Positions 10,986 to 26,664 are shown, counted from the first letter of the stretch. The stretch is DNA of 64,000 bases from Macrobrachium rosenbergii (GCF_040412425.1 NC_089756.1:8788726-8852725); one strand, 5' to 3'. A program made the numbers and translations. Notes: generated by a model from the sequence alone, not told the origin.

Positions 10986-13184
10986 ATAGATGGAGAAAAG
11001 TAATGCAGTAAATAAATTAACTAAATTTGAATTTAAGCGCCAGGTCGACATTTGATGTAAATATACATTGACTCCTGCATATTTCATTTTGACCCGCCTT
11101 ATTTTTCGCTATTTCCAATTAGTTCAGTTCTACGCATTTATTGTGGAAGAAAATTATGGGCGCGTGGCTTTTACAAAGTCGGTGATTCCAGTACTTGTCT
11201 CAAGTGCATAAAAATCTTTAGTTTACTGATAGGGAAGGTTTCTGAAATTCGACAAACCAAAGGACTCGAAAACTTCTAACAAACAACTCCGATGATTACA
11301 TGGAATTCCACAAATGAAATAGAGATTTGTATCAAATATAGCAATTATAATATTACAAGTCATTATATATTAACGAAAAATTATCCAGTGATTGTCAGAG
11401 TAACACAAAAAGAGTTCATAGACGTAGAATAAAAAAAAAAAACTTATGCAACACAAAATGGTAAGCTGAGTTTGGGAAGTTAAACTTTTCAGTGCTGACT
11501 ACCGAGTTATAAATTACCGATTTACCCCTTACATTTGGCAAATAAGTACGGTACTCTGCGACATTTATTCTACCTTCTTCATATTCCCGCAACTTCAAGT
11601 GAAGAGTGGCGAGAGAAATGGGTTTCAAGACACACGATTCACTGACCTGACCTGACCTGATCCATCAGGTATCCAGAGCCCACGTTTTCAATTACCTTCC
11701 TTTCATGGCAAATGATTCACCACAGACTCGTCCACTGCAGTATTTTTTAATCTGATACATATACAGCTCTTGTTTGTCAGCTGAAAAGCCGTTTTAATAA
11801 CATATATGTTATGTATACTGAATCCCACTCTGAATTTCTATGATTTTCTGAACAGTGGAACCAGGTTTGTTTAGGCCACTTGCCTGTTTTCCAATAGATA
11901 CTAAACCTGAGAACCTTCGGTATTAGTTACACCTTTATAAGCCCCTTATCAGTAGCTATTAATGATTGACTGATTATAGTTACTAAAACTGGCGTCACAA
12001 CGCCTAGGTTATTGACACCGTAATAAATTAAAAAAGGAAACTAAAAAATAAATAACTAACTTTTAAAAGTAGTTTCATATGACAAATACCTACGGAATGA
12101 GTAAATCAATTTAGTGAATAACTTGTACCCATTACATTTACCAATGACCTGTCTTACAATGCGACACAAGTCACTGAAGTAAGGTCAGACAAACGAGGAT
12201 TTTATCATCCATGTTGCCGAAAAATACACATTCCCACAATGATGTTAACAGAAAAATCTGACAAAGCCGAGGTACACTTTTTAATTAAATCATTACGAAA
12301 CATATTCAAGTTTCTTACACAGATGATCATAGCTGTTGCAAACCCACTAGCATGTAAATAATCAGTGGCTCTCCCGCCGTGGCATTTCAGTACAGCTTAG
12401 AAATACTGTAATTCAGCACAATGCATCCTCCCCTGCTGGCTGGCATCACAGCAACCGACTCAACTGCAAGGTAAACGAGTGTCTGATCAGCACCAGCCAC
12501 TTACTCTCCAAAACAAACAAGAGATGGTACAAACGTTCTCTCACATACTCCTATGAGAACAGCCTACGCCTACTGGGGATGCTGCTATGTTGTTCCTTCC
12601 ATGTGCTTGTTGTCCAAGTTATTACTGCCGTTTTCATAAATTCTGTATGAATACTAATTTAAATCAATTTTATTCTTATTTTCACCAGAGAGAGAGAGAG
12701 AGAGATTCTACAAGCAAAAGTCTGTGTAATATAAATTAAATGTATATATATATGTGTGTGTGTACATGTATGTAAATTAGTTGCCAACATATTGCAACGC
12801 TTTTAAAATTGTCAGAAGTCTCACGAATTCTTTTGCAGATCCAAGTTTTTCAACATCACTTCGTAAAGGCTTATATGAACTTATTCATGGCAACGTACAT
12901 TCTAAAAAAATAAAAAAAAAGATCTGGCTCATTATTCTCGATCACTCTCTTTGGAAGGTGAAAACTTTTTTTATTTTTATTTTTCCAGTCGAACGATATA
13001 AAAGTGCTATTTTGTCCGTATGACAGGTCAGTGGCACTCTGCAGTTCACGACCCGCTAACAATTTTTTTTTTTTTATTGAGACAAAGATATTGAGAACTG
13101 CACACACGTACAAAATTAGCATTTCTGCACAGGTAATATTTCTCCGTTCTAAATACGTCCATCTTTTCGTAGCCAACGATATGT
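10986..13184. other. No gene seen
   Basis: AT-rich sequence. It holds small (GA)n and (TA)n(TG)n runs at about 12688-12775 and a short ACCTG repeat at about 11644-11660. No reading frame with convincing protein character was seen on either strand. Confidence 0.55.
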
Positions 13185-13505
13185 ATGAATAGAACAGAAT
13201 ATAGAATTTAGGCCAAAGGCAAAGCGCTGGGACTCTATTAGGCCATTCAACGCTGAAAGGGAAATTGACAGTAAAAAGGTTTGAAAGGTTTAACACGAAG
13301 AAAACCTCGCAGTTGAACTATGAAACCATTGTCAGGAGAGGGTGGAAAGCAAGATGGAAGAAATAGAACATGAACGGAGGTACTGTAAAAGGAATGGAAG
13401 GGGTTGCAGCTAAGGGCCAAAGGGACGCTGCAAAGAACCTTAAGTAATGACTACAGTGCACCGCATGAAGTACACTAACGGCCCTACCCCCTTACAGGGG
13501 GAACG
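13185..13505 (-). mobile_element. SINE-like repeat, family A, copy 1
   Basis: Shares with copies at 15989, 18645, 28361 and 32139 the blocks TTTAGGCCAAAGGC, GCTGAAAGGGAAATTGACAG, TTGCAGCTAAGGGCC, GGGACGCTGCAAAGAACCTT and ATGACTACAGTGCACCGC (with small changes). The left side has GAATA-type pentamers. On the minus strand these form a variable (TATTC)n-like tail, so the element is read on the minus strand. A short GTATGA flanks both sides. No coding capacity. Confidence 0.85.
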
Positions 13506-13509
13506 TATG

Positions 13510-15975
13510 ACGAATATTTACGCTGAAAATATCACAAAAGTTGAACGTAATTTTATTAAAAGAGAATATACCACTAAAATAACAGGCAGAAATTCAATAC
13601 CACTTAATTCGTTTATAGAAACACGAATTCGCTACTTGCAAAGGATCAGACCTCAGTTTCGCACGTTATCATCAGCGTTTAATAAGACCGTAATTCTAAT
13701 TGCATGGTCTCTTTTATTCATTATTACGAGAGTCTAAGATCCTTCTTACTGTTACTCGTAATCATTTTCAAAATTTTTAAAACTTCGGCGAAATTTTATG
13801 GAAAACAAGCTTGGCATGGCGCGGTAGTCAATCGTATTACAAATACTGATGTCTTAAGGACAGGTTATCTTTAAATTTTTCTAAACTGTAAAATGACTTA
13901 GAAATGCTAACGCAGTCCAAATTACCACCAAAAGCAGCAAACTTCAAGCCACATGCCAAAGCAGCCGTCTGCTATCCGCTGGTTTAATATGAGTATATTT
14001 TATGTTAAATATTAAGCCATGATTAGCCTCCAAACTGTGCGACGGAAAGGTCCTTTGTGAAATTCTGCAACCCATGTCATTTCGCTTCACCTAGCAGTAG
14101 GTGCCTTCGCGAGAGAGAGAGAGAGAGAGAGCTACTGTTTGCACTTTTGTTTATCTGTATCATTTGTTCTGAAATGGCAAACTCGAATGCTATGACATAA
14201 TAGTCTTTTTTTTTTTAAATGTCGCGACAGATGTCATCCCCAGAGAATGTTCTACAGGTCATTCTTTATGGCCAGTTTATTTGTTTCCTGGAACTGAGTG
14301 TCTGTACCCATGAACTAGAAAAGTTTCCAGTTATTTTATTTATTCCTTTTTTAGTCTATATTTAGTATAATACATTTTTTTACATTATGGGACTCATCCC
14401 TGAGTAAGTTATTCTTTAAGTCGTCATGATTTTCTGCCCATTCATTTTATTTCCGTATTTGAATTAACCCCCCCAAGTTATTTTAACTTATGTAGATTTC
14501 TAATGTGAACACCAATCAGCTTTAAGGATACTTTTTATTCCCCAATATACATGGAAAGAAGACCTCATAAGTTATAATTCATAAGGGATCATATGATAAA
14601 AAACTCGACATCTAAAGGTTGTACATCAAGAGGACAGGTAAGTTATGAAATTGATTTTCTAGTGCCTTTTTGCATGCATCATTTTCCTACAACTAATACT
14701 AGCATCTGCATCACACTAAATGTGCTTCAGCGGAAGCAACGGAGACAAAAGACTTGTGTTGAGAAACCTGTGATAAAGGTAACAAATACTGTATCGCCTA
14801 AAACTACCAAGTTGGCTCTTGTACCCAGAGCTAGCGTCACAGTAGCCAGTAGAGATATCAGTTTGGATTGCTGTTTATTGGATCCAAACTATAACAGTCC
14901 ACATTTCCCTGTCAAAAGTTCTTTGCTAAATCCTGATCATCACCAAGAAAAACTAAAATACGACAGGTGGTTTTAAAAGTTCTAGTACTTAATAAACAAC
15001 TCTCCCATCAATCTGAACATTGCCAGTTGTTTCAACTTACTGATGTGTAAGTTCATCTCAGTGAATTATGGCTCTATCAGTATATTCCACATGACCTTGG
15101 CTTTGTAATTCATAAGCTCAATAGGCTACATAACCATTGTTGTTGTCTCTTGAGGTCAATAACTGCGTGAGAGCCAAGCATGACTGACATCAGCCTATCC
15201 CTTAATTTTATGAACATTCAAGGTATTCGGATTCCTTCAAATTTATCTTAGAGATATCAGACAGCTCAGATGGCTACATGTAGGTCTATGAAACAGGAGC
15301 GCTGTTACGATACAGAATTGTTAGATTCTAAGTTCTCTTTTCATCTCACTTCATCAAGATTTATGTTGCCCTTATTTGTTTATGCTTGGTATATTGTTCT
15401 CTCCATTACTTATGTCTCTGGCCTCTACCCTCGCCATTGATACGTCTGAATGAAAACAATCTGCATTCTCAAAAACCCTGTATTTGCTTTCTTCCCTTGA
15501 TCTCTTTTCTTTCCACACCAAGATGGCTTCTCTCTATCTTCTCCAGGTACTATTTTCGATCACCGCTACATTGAGCTTCAAGGAGAGAAAGTATTCCTAC
15601 AAGGAAGCCTTCTCACGGTCATTAGACCTTCCTACCCGCTACAAGTACTATTTCCCACCCTTCTTCCTAGCTCTCCATTTTTCCCATTTTCATTAGGCAT
15701 AGGTTAAATATAGCTCTTGATTACTGATCCCAGTAGACTTCAAACCAAAAACAAAATTCTGAAGAAAGTTGTTTTACAATCAAATAGAGACAACAAATCT
15801 TCTCAGTGACGAAACCATTACGATTTGCTTATCTCCTGAAGCCCTAACCACCACCTGTGTTGTAGAAGTGCCCTTCCGGTTTCTGTTTCAACAGTTCAAA
15901 TCATCAGTGTGCCTGGCTGATCTTTGGCGATGAAGCTGTCACTATCTTGTGCCAGGAATTTAAAGCAGGTCTCAC
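13510..15975. other. No gene seen
   Basis: Contains a short (GA)n at 14110-14131. An open frame at 14593-14976 (127 codons) shows no domain I know; a GGACAGGTAAGT donor-like sequence lies inside it. I see no firm gene. Confidence 0.5.
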
Positions 15976-15988
15976 AAGCTGAAGCCAT

Positions 15989-16301
15989 AGATAGATATAT
16001 ACCACAGAACATAGAATTTAGGCCAAAGGCCAAGCGCTGAGATCTATTAAGTAATTCAGAGCTCTAACGGAAATTGACAGTAGAAAGGTTTGAAAGGTGT
16101 TAACAGGAGGAAAGCCTTGCAGTTGTACTATGAATCAATTGTTAGAAAGTAAGATGGAAGCAGAGAATATGAACCGAGGTACAGTAAAAGGAATGAAAGA
16201 GGCTGCAGCTAGGGGCCAAAGGGACGCTGCAAAGAGCCTTGAGTAATGCCTACAGTGCACCGTATGAGGTGCAATGACGGCACTAACCTCCCTATGGGGA
16301 A
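15989..16301 (-). mobile_element. SINE-like repeat, family A, copy 2, with target-site duplication
   Basis: Family A blocks in the same order as copy 1. It is flanked by AAGCTGAAGCCAT (15976-15988) and AAGCTAAAGCCAT (16302-16314), a 13-bp duplication with one mismatch. A long duplication of this kind is typical of target-primed retrotransposition rather than of a cut-and-paste element. Confidence 0.85.
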
Positions 16302-16559
16302 AAGCTAAAGCCATGAGATCTACCAATCAGAACTGTCCCGGACATATAACGAAATCCCTCCCTTTTGATAATTTCCTATAACTTCCCCTGACGAAGTACT
16401 ACAGTACTGTAATAGTGTAATGGCTACATGAGCAAAGAACGTTTTGTTGGAGTTTTGCACATTTCTTGTATCCGTTAACTAGAGATACGAAATAAAATTC
16501 AAAATCGACTGCAACGCAACAGACAACCAATGAACACTATAATTACACAAGAAATTGTA

Positions 16560-16623
16560 ATATATACATACGCACATACATACATATGTGTATATATATA
16601 ATATATATATGTATATGTATGTG

Positions 16624-16693
<70 letters not shown>
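16560..16693. repeat. (TA)n microsatellite with TACA/TATG variants
   Basis: TA repeats with imperfect TACATA and TATGTG parts on the left (16560-16630) and a pure tract to the right (16631-16693). Confidence 0.95.
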
Positions 16694-16696
<3 letters not shown>

Positions 16697-16933
16697 TAGA
16701 TATATTGATAAGGTCAACCTCTAAAAATAAAGAAATAAAACAAGAGTTTACAGACAAACGCAAAGCTCTGACAAAGGCAAAATTAGTTAGAGAAACGCCA
16801 TTAAAAACAAATTAACTCTGCCGGGGGTTCATGGCTCCATAATGAAGGTGCTTTTTTTTCCTTAATTATGAAAAGCGTTTTTGCAGTGCTGAGTTCCAAG
16901 TCATTTGTCAAAGCAACTCTTATCTGGATTGGA

Positions 16934-17064
16934 TCTCTCTCTCTCTCTCTGTATGTATAATATATACATACACATACATATTTATAAGGTGCATAAGTGT
17001 GTGTATGTATGTATGTATGTATGTATGTATGTATGTATGTATGTATGTATGTATGTATGTATTT
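16934..17064. repeat. (CT)n and (TATG)n microsatellites
   Basis: A short CT run at about 16936-16950 precedes a tetranucleotide TATG array at 16996-17064 of about 16 copies. Confidence 0.95.
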
Positions 17065-17466
17065 ATTATATATATGTATATAGATAAATTTTTTATATTA
17101 CTGATTTTAATAGTGATTAAACCTAACGATAAACAGAAGCACAAAGTTTATACATCTACCTATAGGATCATATGCAGAGAGTAATCAGTCAATACAGGGA
17201 CCACACAGATTACAACGGTGAAGATAAGGATGAAGACAATACAATACCTTTAGAGTAGAAAATCACTTTGCAATTACCCTGTAACATGACGACTCACTGA
17301 CCTGATTAATGACGAGGCTTTTGAATGAACAAACAATACAACTCGAGACTCGCGAAAATGAGACTAGGCCTCACCCCATTAACAAACTGTTCATGAACGA
17401 CACCCAATTTAATTTCATTCGATCGAGTTGGTGTCGTTCGACTTCCTAAAACGTCAAGTGATGATT

Positions 17467-18050
<584 letters not shown>

Positions 18051-18644
18051 AAATAAATTAAGACGTGTTATAATGAGAAAGAAAGGTTAATAAAATTCCC
18101 GATGAAAAAAACCCAAAGTAAAAATGTTCATAGCACTTGTAAAATGAAATCCCCGGGAAAGATTTCCTTTGTCCCAATAAAAGGAAGCAGAAATAATTTC
18201 ATTTTTTCGTTCACAAAACACAACATTAATAAAATAAATGTTAGACACCCACCCACAAAAATTTAACTAATCAGGGAACGTACAGCTACTACTTTGTTGA
18301 TATTTCAAAAATGGCTAACAGATATTTACTTGAAAAAAGGGGAAAAAAATACACGTGCGTTATAAAAATATTAATATTCATCCTCGATCCAGGAGTCAAT
18401 TTATAAATGTTTATTTTAGATATATTGGGGGAGAAATTCTTCTCATATTTTCTAAGTAGTTCTCACTTCAGATACCTACTGGCTATTTGTTCTTTAGCTT
18501 CAAAATCATTTGAACTTTATTAACTCCCTATATAAGAAAAGATCACTCGAGTACCTCATCCCATTTGAAGTGAGACAAAGTTAAAACTTTAAAGATGTCT
18601 GAGGCCATCGTAAGTGAGGAAACTATTCAACTTTATTATATATG
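18051..18644. other. No gene seen
   Basis: AT-rich sequence between two SINE-like copies. Confidence 0.6.
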
Positions 18645-18965
18645 GTCAATATGAATAGGAATACAAAATTTAGGCCAAAAGCCAAACACTGGGACCTATG
18701 AGGTCATTCAGTGCTGAAAGGGAAATTGTCAGCAAAAAGGTTTTGTTTTAAAGGTGTAACGGGAGGAAAACCTTGTAGTTGCACTATGAAACAATTGCTA
18801 GGAGAGGGTGGAAAGTGAGAAGGAAGAAGAACTTGAAGGGCGGCACAGCAAAAGGAATTAAATGGGTTGCAGCTAGGGGCCGAAGGGACGCTGCAAAGAA
18901 CCTTAATTAATGCCTTCAGTGCACCACGTGAGGTGCACTGACGGCTCTAGCCACTAAGGGGATTT
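18645..18965 (-). mobile_element. SINE-like repeat, family A, copy 3
   Basis: All family A blocks are present, from TTTAGGCCAAAAGCC to CACTGACGGCTCTAG. Possible flanking duplication of a TATGGTCAA / TATGGCTAA type, imperfect. It is read on the minus strand like its neighbours. Confidence 0.85.
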
Positions 18966-19248
18966 ATGGCTAAGTACGCCACTGGTAGCCAACGGTGAAA
19001 ACTAAAACAATTCGTCAACAGAACGCTACGTGACCAACAAATTTAACATGTCCTCTTACACGAGCTACGATACATGCATTCTGGGAGCGAGCCAGACAAC
19101 GGGAGGATGGGTAATGCCCAAGGAGGTTGGTAATATCCACCTGTCTCAAGAGAAAAGAAACTTAATTACTCGTCCTTTGGCCCTAAAGCTATTCAACAAG
19201 GTGTTCATTAGCTTACTGCTGTACTGATACACCTAGGAAAATCTCCTC

Positions 19249-19249
<1 letters not shown>

Positions 19250-19318
<69 letters not shown>
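19250..19318. repeat. (GA)n microsatellite
   Basis: Pure GA tract of about 68 bp. Confidence 0.97.
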
Positions 19319-19321
<3 letters not shown>

Positions 19322-19845
19322 ATTTACTGCCTATGTTTCTAGATGCACCCATGAAAAAGACAATAAGAAATAATTAAACACCCTTCAGGGAATTTTTCTC
19401 TTGCAGTTTAGATTAACAGACCGGACCATGCCCGACTGCAGAATCAAAGTTGGAATAACCATTATTCCAGACGCATAAATCTATACCTACAGCAATACGC
19501 CTTTACACAAAGCACGCCCTGCTCTCCCCTAAGGTTTACAACATACTCGAACAAAGAAAAATGAGTCAGCTGCTAAGCTAAGCACAATCCTCTATCCGAA
19601 TTTTTGAATTGCAAAACACTTTTGATCCCGAACGGCTACTGGCAATAGCAAGCAAGTCTTCACTTTGATTAACTTCGCTCGCTGGCTCGCGCTCTCTCTC
19701 TCTCTCTCAAAGAGAGAGAGAGGAGAGCTTTTGATATTACCCGTCGAGGGAGCTGCCCCTTTGATTGCCTCTTTCCTGGGCAAATGTCAGAATATTGCAT
19801 CATAAAGGGCAATTGTCAAAGGGGTTCCCTTTACCTGCCTTACTC

Positions 19846-19848
<3 letters not shown>
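19319..19848. other. No gene seen; short CT/GA hairpin
   Basis: Holds a small CT-CAA-GA palindrome at about 19690-19722. No gene was recognised. Confidence 0.6.

Positions 19849-19849
<1 letters not shown>

Positions 19850-19918
<69 letters not shown>
19850..19918. repeat. (CT)n microsatellite
   Basis: Pure CT tract of about 66 bp. Confidence 0.97.
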
Positions 19919-21844
19919 CCACTTACTTTAGTCTCAGTCTCTCTATCTATATATCTATCTCTCTGTATCCAAGTGTGTTTGAATGGCCAATCGTCACTTT
20001 ATGGAAAAAAAAAAATCTATATAAGAGTCCAAAATGTAAGATCCCGAGGTCGAAGGCTCAATTTTCGTGTTTGTCTCTTTAGAAAAATTCTAATATTTCA
20101 GGCTCAAACGGACTTTCCTCAGAAGCATCAATGGAGAGGCTCTTTCTCCATTTCCCTTTTTATATGGGGGGAGACGCCTTGTCCTTCGAAGGGGAAAGTC
20201 TTCAGAACCCTTACGTGTGATATTAATCGAGATAGACCGTTGGTTTACTACTTGTATTTATAAGTGCATACACACATCTAGACAAGTATTTTACTTAAGC
20301 ACTCTCGCATGCACATACACCCACACATGAGCACACAGGCTTCATTTTGTCCGATTTACTTTTATCTATTTCATTGGGCTATATCTCTTTTCTGTTGTCA
20401 CATCTGATATATGCCAGCACCATTTACTGTTCCCAGGTCCTACACATGGATGTAGAACCTCAAACTGAGAGCTGCCAGGATTATGACCCTGCTTTATATA
20501 TGTATAAAAAAGATAGAAATTTATATCAAACATCAAGTATTTAGGAGTAGAAATGAGTCACAATGAGGCCCGAGAAACGCAAAGATTGAGACGACTTCCG
20601 ATCATTTTGGAACGCGTGACCAACATAGCAGGGTTATAAGGAATCAGAATTTCACACTGAACACATTAGTTCATAAACTATATTACTGTGTCTGAAAGGA
20701 TCGTTCATAGGATTCATAGTGAGACACCTCTTGCATTTAATAATTTTATTCCTTCATTCGTCTATTCAAATTGTTAGCATTGGTTCCATTGCAAATATTC
20801 TCAGTTTGCAAAAATTCTCAGCTTCACTCTTCGTTGACAAAAATTTTTCCAAGTTACCAGGCTGATCAATGCTGACAAGAGAGCGATTGACAGAGATTAG
20901 ATATTGCTAACTGACGTTGCAAACACCGTGGTCATCGACAGTAGTGGGAATTGATAAGGTCAAATAGTGATCAAAATGTCACCTTTATGTTAGTGTTATA
21001 CAAATGCCATGACTAACTTGAGGACGATCTTTAGGTGTTACAAAATGAACTGAAATTCATTTGATTATCTTAAGTTCAACTGCTCAAAAAATATCCATTT
21101 TCTGACCCAAAAATCTCAAAATATGAAAGTAAAAACCTTTTTTCTTCAAAAACAAGTGGAAAAACAAACTGAAACGTTCAGCAGCTTTTACTGTGAACCC
21201 CCCAAAAAAATCGTTGACCATTTTGCAATATATTATGGAAACGTCGGCCGATTGAGTCCCGAGTATGTCAATCAAAAACTTTAAAAGCCTTGTGGATTAT
21301 AGCACTCTGTGCTTTCATACCCTGCCGGAAATATTGTTTTGGTTAAGAATTTACACTTTCCCCAACATTTCACAATAACACCTACCAGTTAACAAAGCCG
21401 CCGGTTTTATGAAACGGGAAATTTATATAACAGAAGTTGTTAAATGAACGATATGGGAGATTTTTTAACTTTAAACAGTTCCTGATGTCATCAGTACGGG
21501 GGCATCATGACTGAAGACTTCCGCAACAAACAAAACATAAAAATGCTCCCCGTTTCCTGTTTAATGGAAATATTTTGGGGGAAACTAAACGTACATCTAC
21601 TTCAAAAGCTCTTGGCGTTCATGTACCTTACACATGTATTTTGTATTTCTGTAGTTTTCGAGGGATGGGAACAAATAAAAGGTTTTGCTAAATCGACTAT
21701 GATACATTTTACTGATCACAGAAAAATGTGGCGGAGATGGAAGAGGATTGTGCAAGTGGTTGACTGAAAATTAATAATTTACTTGGAATTGCCAATTCAT
21801 AGTTCATTTTTAGTATACCAAAGTCGTTATCTGTTTAAAGAATC
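19919..21844. other. No gene seen
   Basis: About 1.9 kb of AT-rich DNA. Open frames are short and have no recognisable domain. Confidence 0.55.
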
Positions 21845-22075
21845 GAAGACCGCATAGGGCGTCAGTGTACCTCACGCGGTGCACTGTAGGCATTACTTCA
21901 GATTCTTTGCAGTGTCCCTTCGGCCTCTGCCTACAACCCCTTTCGTTCCTTTTACTGTACTTCTTTTTCTATTCTCTTTCTTCTATCTTACTTTCCACCC
22001 TCGCCTAACAAATGTTACAACATTATCTTCAGCGCTTGTCCTTCGGCATGAATTTTATATTCCAATTCCAGCTCC
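21845..22075 (+). mobile_element. SINE-like repeat, family A, copy 4, internally deleted
   Basis: The only family A copy read on the plus strand. It starts with GCATAGGGCGTCAGTGTACC, continues through GTAGGCATTACTTCAG and TCCCTTCGGCCTCTGCC, and ends in TTTTATATTCCAATTCC. About 80 bp that other copies have between AACAAATGTTACAAC and CAGCGCTTG is missing. This orientation shows the TATTC-type tail at the 3' end directly. Confidence 0.8.
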
Positions 22076-22286
22076 AAAGAATCGAAGAGGCCTTTTTTGT
22101 GATGACACCACGACAGGCAAGTTTATCCAAAACGAGAAACCTTAAGTGGCAGCAGTAGTTTGCTGTTATCGGTTACTTCAGCCGTTTATCGTAAAAAACA
22201 ACGACGGTTACAGTCTCACTTGGACTATCACCACTGAAATGTAGAAGAGTCCTTTGTTGAAAACTCTACAGTATTAGCTGTTTCAA

Positions 22287-22287
<1 letters not shown>

Positions 22288-22375
<88 letters not shown>

Positions 22376-22377
22376 TT

Positions 22378-22474
<97 letters not shown>

Positions 22475-22493
22475 CACATACATATGTGTATAT

Positions 22494-22569
<76 letters not shown>
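22288..22569. repeat. Long (TA)n microsatellite with short variants
   Basis: About 280 bp of TA with interruptions ACACATTTAG near 22370 and TACACATACATATGTG near 22470. Confidence 0.96.
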
Positions 22570-22573
<4 letters not shown>

Positions 22574-22938
22574 ACGTGCCCTTCAATTGCATATGCACGG
22601 TGCACACGAAACGTAGCGAACGTAACCAGGTAATTTCATACAAAACATTTACAAAAAAAGGAAGAAAAAACAGTGCCGCCTACCGCTGGCCTCGCAAAAA
22701 AAAGAAGGCGAAATAAAATTCCCGCCCTGAACCAAAAGTTAAAAGGAAACTTTCAATAAAAAACGAGGCCAAAACATTATCCGCCGTCATTTTAAGGAAG
22801 AGGAGCAGAAAATACCCGAGTTTATGCAATTAAAACTTCAAGGCTAATTTTCTCGAGAGCTGGCATCGCCCGAATTCCAGAACTATTCATCAGTATTCAA
22901 TTTGCTCTATCGCGCTACCACCAAGTTAGTATTTCGGC

Positions 22939-22939
<1 letters not shown>

Positions 22940-23011
<72 letters not shown>

Positions 23012-23076
23012 GAATTACCACAGAGGGTCCATTAACAGGGGCAATTAGTAAATGTAAATAAAATCTTCACTTATAA

Positions 23077-23137
<61 letters not shown>

Positions 23138-23289
23138 GAATTATGGATTATGGCGGAGGGTCATTTAACAGGGATAATTAGTAAAATTTTACATAAAATC
23201 TTCCTTAGAAGAGAGAGAGAGAGAGAGAGAGAGGCGTTATTTAACTGGGATACGTAGTCAAATACTGTATATATGAAATCTTCACTTGG

Positions 23290-23324
<35 letters not shown>

Positions 23325-23385
23325 TGGAATTACGGCGGAGGGTCATTTAACAGGGATAATTAGTGAAGTATAAATACATCTTCAC

Positions 23386-23441
<56 letters not shown>

Positions 23442-23487
23442 TGGAATTAGGCGGAGGGTCATTTAACAGGGAGAGAAATAAATCTTC

Positions 23488-23526
<39 letters not shown>

Positions 23527-23592
23527 ATTACTACAGAGGGTCCATTAATAAGTGAGATCAGTAGAATATAAAATCAAATCTTCACTTACATG
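22940..23592. repeat. Minisatellite with (GA)n cores, unit about 100-130 bp
   Basis: Six to seven copies of a spacer follow each other, each separated by a (GA)n tract. The spacer reads GGAATTA..., GGCGGAGGGTCATTTAACAG, GGATAATTAGT, then AAATCTTCACTT. The GA tracts differ in length between units (about 20 to 70 bp), and one spacer is shortened. Confidence 0.92.

Positions 23593-23667
<75 letters not shown>
23593..23667. repeat. (TA)n microsatellite
   Basis: Pure TA tract directly after the last GA minisatellite spacer. Confidence 0.96.
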
Positions 23668-23676
<9 letters not shown>

Positions 23677-24617
23677 ATTTAATACATTTTTCACTTTCGA
23701 GGTCATTACCTACAGAAATACATTCTTAAAAAAACGGGAGAGTAAGCTATGCTGTAACAGAACGGGCTCTTGTTCTCATGTGCAGCCTGGGATCCTAAGT
23801 AGTTTGTTTGTATAGGCAAATGCACGAAAACTATCTGCTATTCTTGTTCATATTTTAATGAGAAAACATATTTACATGGCCTCTTAAATTTGAACTATTC
23901 GGCTAATAAGGCCTTGAAAACAGACGAAACTATATCAGTTAATAATTGATTAGTATATTCCTAAATTATGGCGCCATAAGAATTGTGTGCATCAATTCTG
24001 AGGCAACAAACAACAGCTCTCTTTTTACTTGATGTAATGTTTTTCTGAGTTATGTTCTTTTGGATATCACTTCTTTTTTGTGACTGATACCACCTAACTT
24101 TACACACGTGAGCTAACTCGTTTGAAAAGTCACATCTTTCCTCGTGGAAGTTTGAAAAAAAATCTCAATAAAATTCAAACTGCACTGAAATGCTTCTGTG
24201 GCTATTTAGATTTTACGTTGATTAGGCCTAGCCGGCACATCATATCCACAATCAGCCGTTGAATGTGTCAGTCGCCTCCTTGTAAAGAGAAATAAAGATC
24301 TTGCAACAAGAAAAATCGTATAACTGGAAGGTGAATGGTAACAGTATGTGGAGCTCTTGCCATATATCACGGTTAACGCCTGATCTGTAACGAGTGCAAC
24401 TCTGTGCTAGAGGAAAAACCTAAAGCCAAATTTTTCTTGCCACTCACCAATTCACAGGTAAATTTGAGAATACCACTCTGCTACTAACTACCGTGAAACA
24501 GATAACTCCCATCTAAAAATTATATATATGCAAGTTGTAGCTTTCGGAAATACCTTCTCTGTGTCACTTGTAACTCACGCACTTACAGAACAGCATCCAG
24601 CAACAATCCTTCGGCTC
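23668..24617. other. No gene seen
   Basis: Nearly 1 kb of AT-rich unique-looking sequence with no supported feature. Confidence 0.55.
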
Positions 24618-24618
24618 G

Positions 24619-24678
<60 letters not shown>

Positions 24679-25060
24679 AAGATGAACCCTATTCACATGG
24701 AACAAGCCCACGGGGGCCACTGACTTGAAATTCAAGCTTCCAACGAATATGGTATTCATTAGGAGGAAGTAAGAAGAGGTAAAGGGAAATGCGGAAAGAA
24801 TGAAAAGGCATAAAATTTCATAACCCAGCGTTGTGCAAGTGTTGCCTAAGACGTCACACCTTTACAAGTGAGGCAACTCCTACGAACTAACACCCTTCGG
24901 GTGCGACACAATCTCAGTAACTTTCAGAAATTGGACGTGAAAATGGACTGAGGCACAAAGGAAAGGATGAAAAGGAAAATTCGAAAAAGGAATAGAGTCG
25001 AAGCTGGGAGGGTCGCTGCAAAAATCTAGCAATGCCTTTTGTGTCGTAGATGTAATTTCG
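24618..25060 (-). mobile_element. SINE-like repeat, family A3, with (AAT)n tail
   Basis: On the minus strand it ends in GGTTCATCTTCTG followed by an (AAT)n tail of about 57 bp, seen on the plus strand as (TTA)n at 24619-24675. The 5' part, AAGGCATTGCTAGATTTTTG then CAGCGACCCTCCCAGC, resembles the family A block GGCATTACTTAAGGTTC then TTTGCAGCGTCCCTTCGG. The 3' half (GAATTTCAAGTCAGTGGCCC, read on the minus strand) is unrelated to families A and A2. Confidence 0.65.
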
Positions 25061-26343
<1,283 letters not shown>

Positions 26344-26661
26344 CAAACAGTTACAGACAAAAATCCATTTCATATGAGACTGAAGATAGGTGACTCACAA
26401 TAGAGAACCTCACATTGGCACCTACTGATCAGAAATAATCCCTCTGGTCACCGGCCAACGAGGAAAAAGAGTTGCAGGCACAGAAAATGTTTTCTCGGAA
26501 CTTGAAATGATTCGGTGAAACGATCAAGGACGAACGCCGCTGTAATCGCAGTAAAAAAATTGAAAAAGTTGCGACGGAAGGAAAATTATTTGCAAAGACG
26601 AAACGATACCTCTGCAATGCAATTAAAAAAAATTAAATAAGAAACGGCCAAACACTTTGTG

Positions 26662-26664
<3 letters not shown>

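Noticed and set aside
10706..11011. 101-codon plus-strand frame
   Set aside because: It is a by-product of the degenerate 60-bp minisatellite.
14593..14976. 127-codon plus-strand frame
   Set aside because: No domain was recognised, composition is close to the background, and no partner exon is visible.
22228..22605. Open frames of YIYI, RERE, SLSL, CVCV, HTHT, NNNN or LLLL type over microsatellites here and at many other places
   Set aside because: They are direct translations of dinucleotide and trinucleotide repeats.
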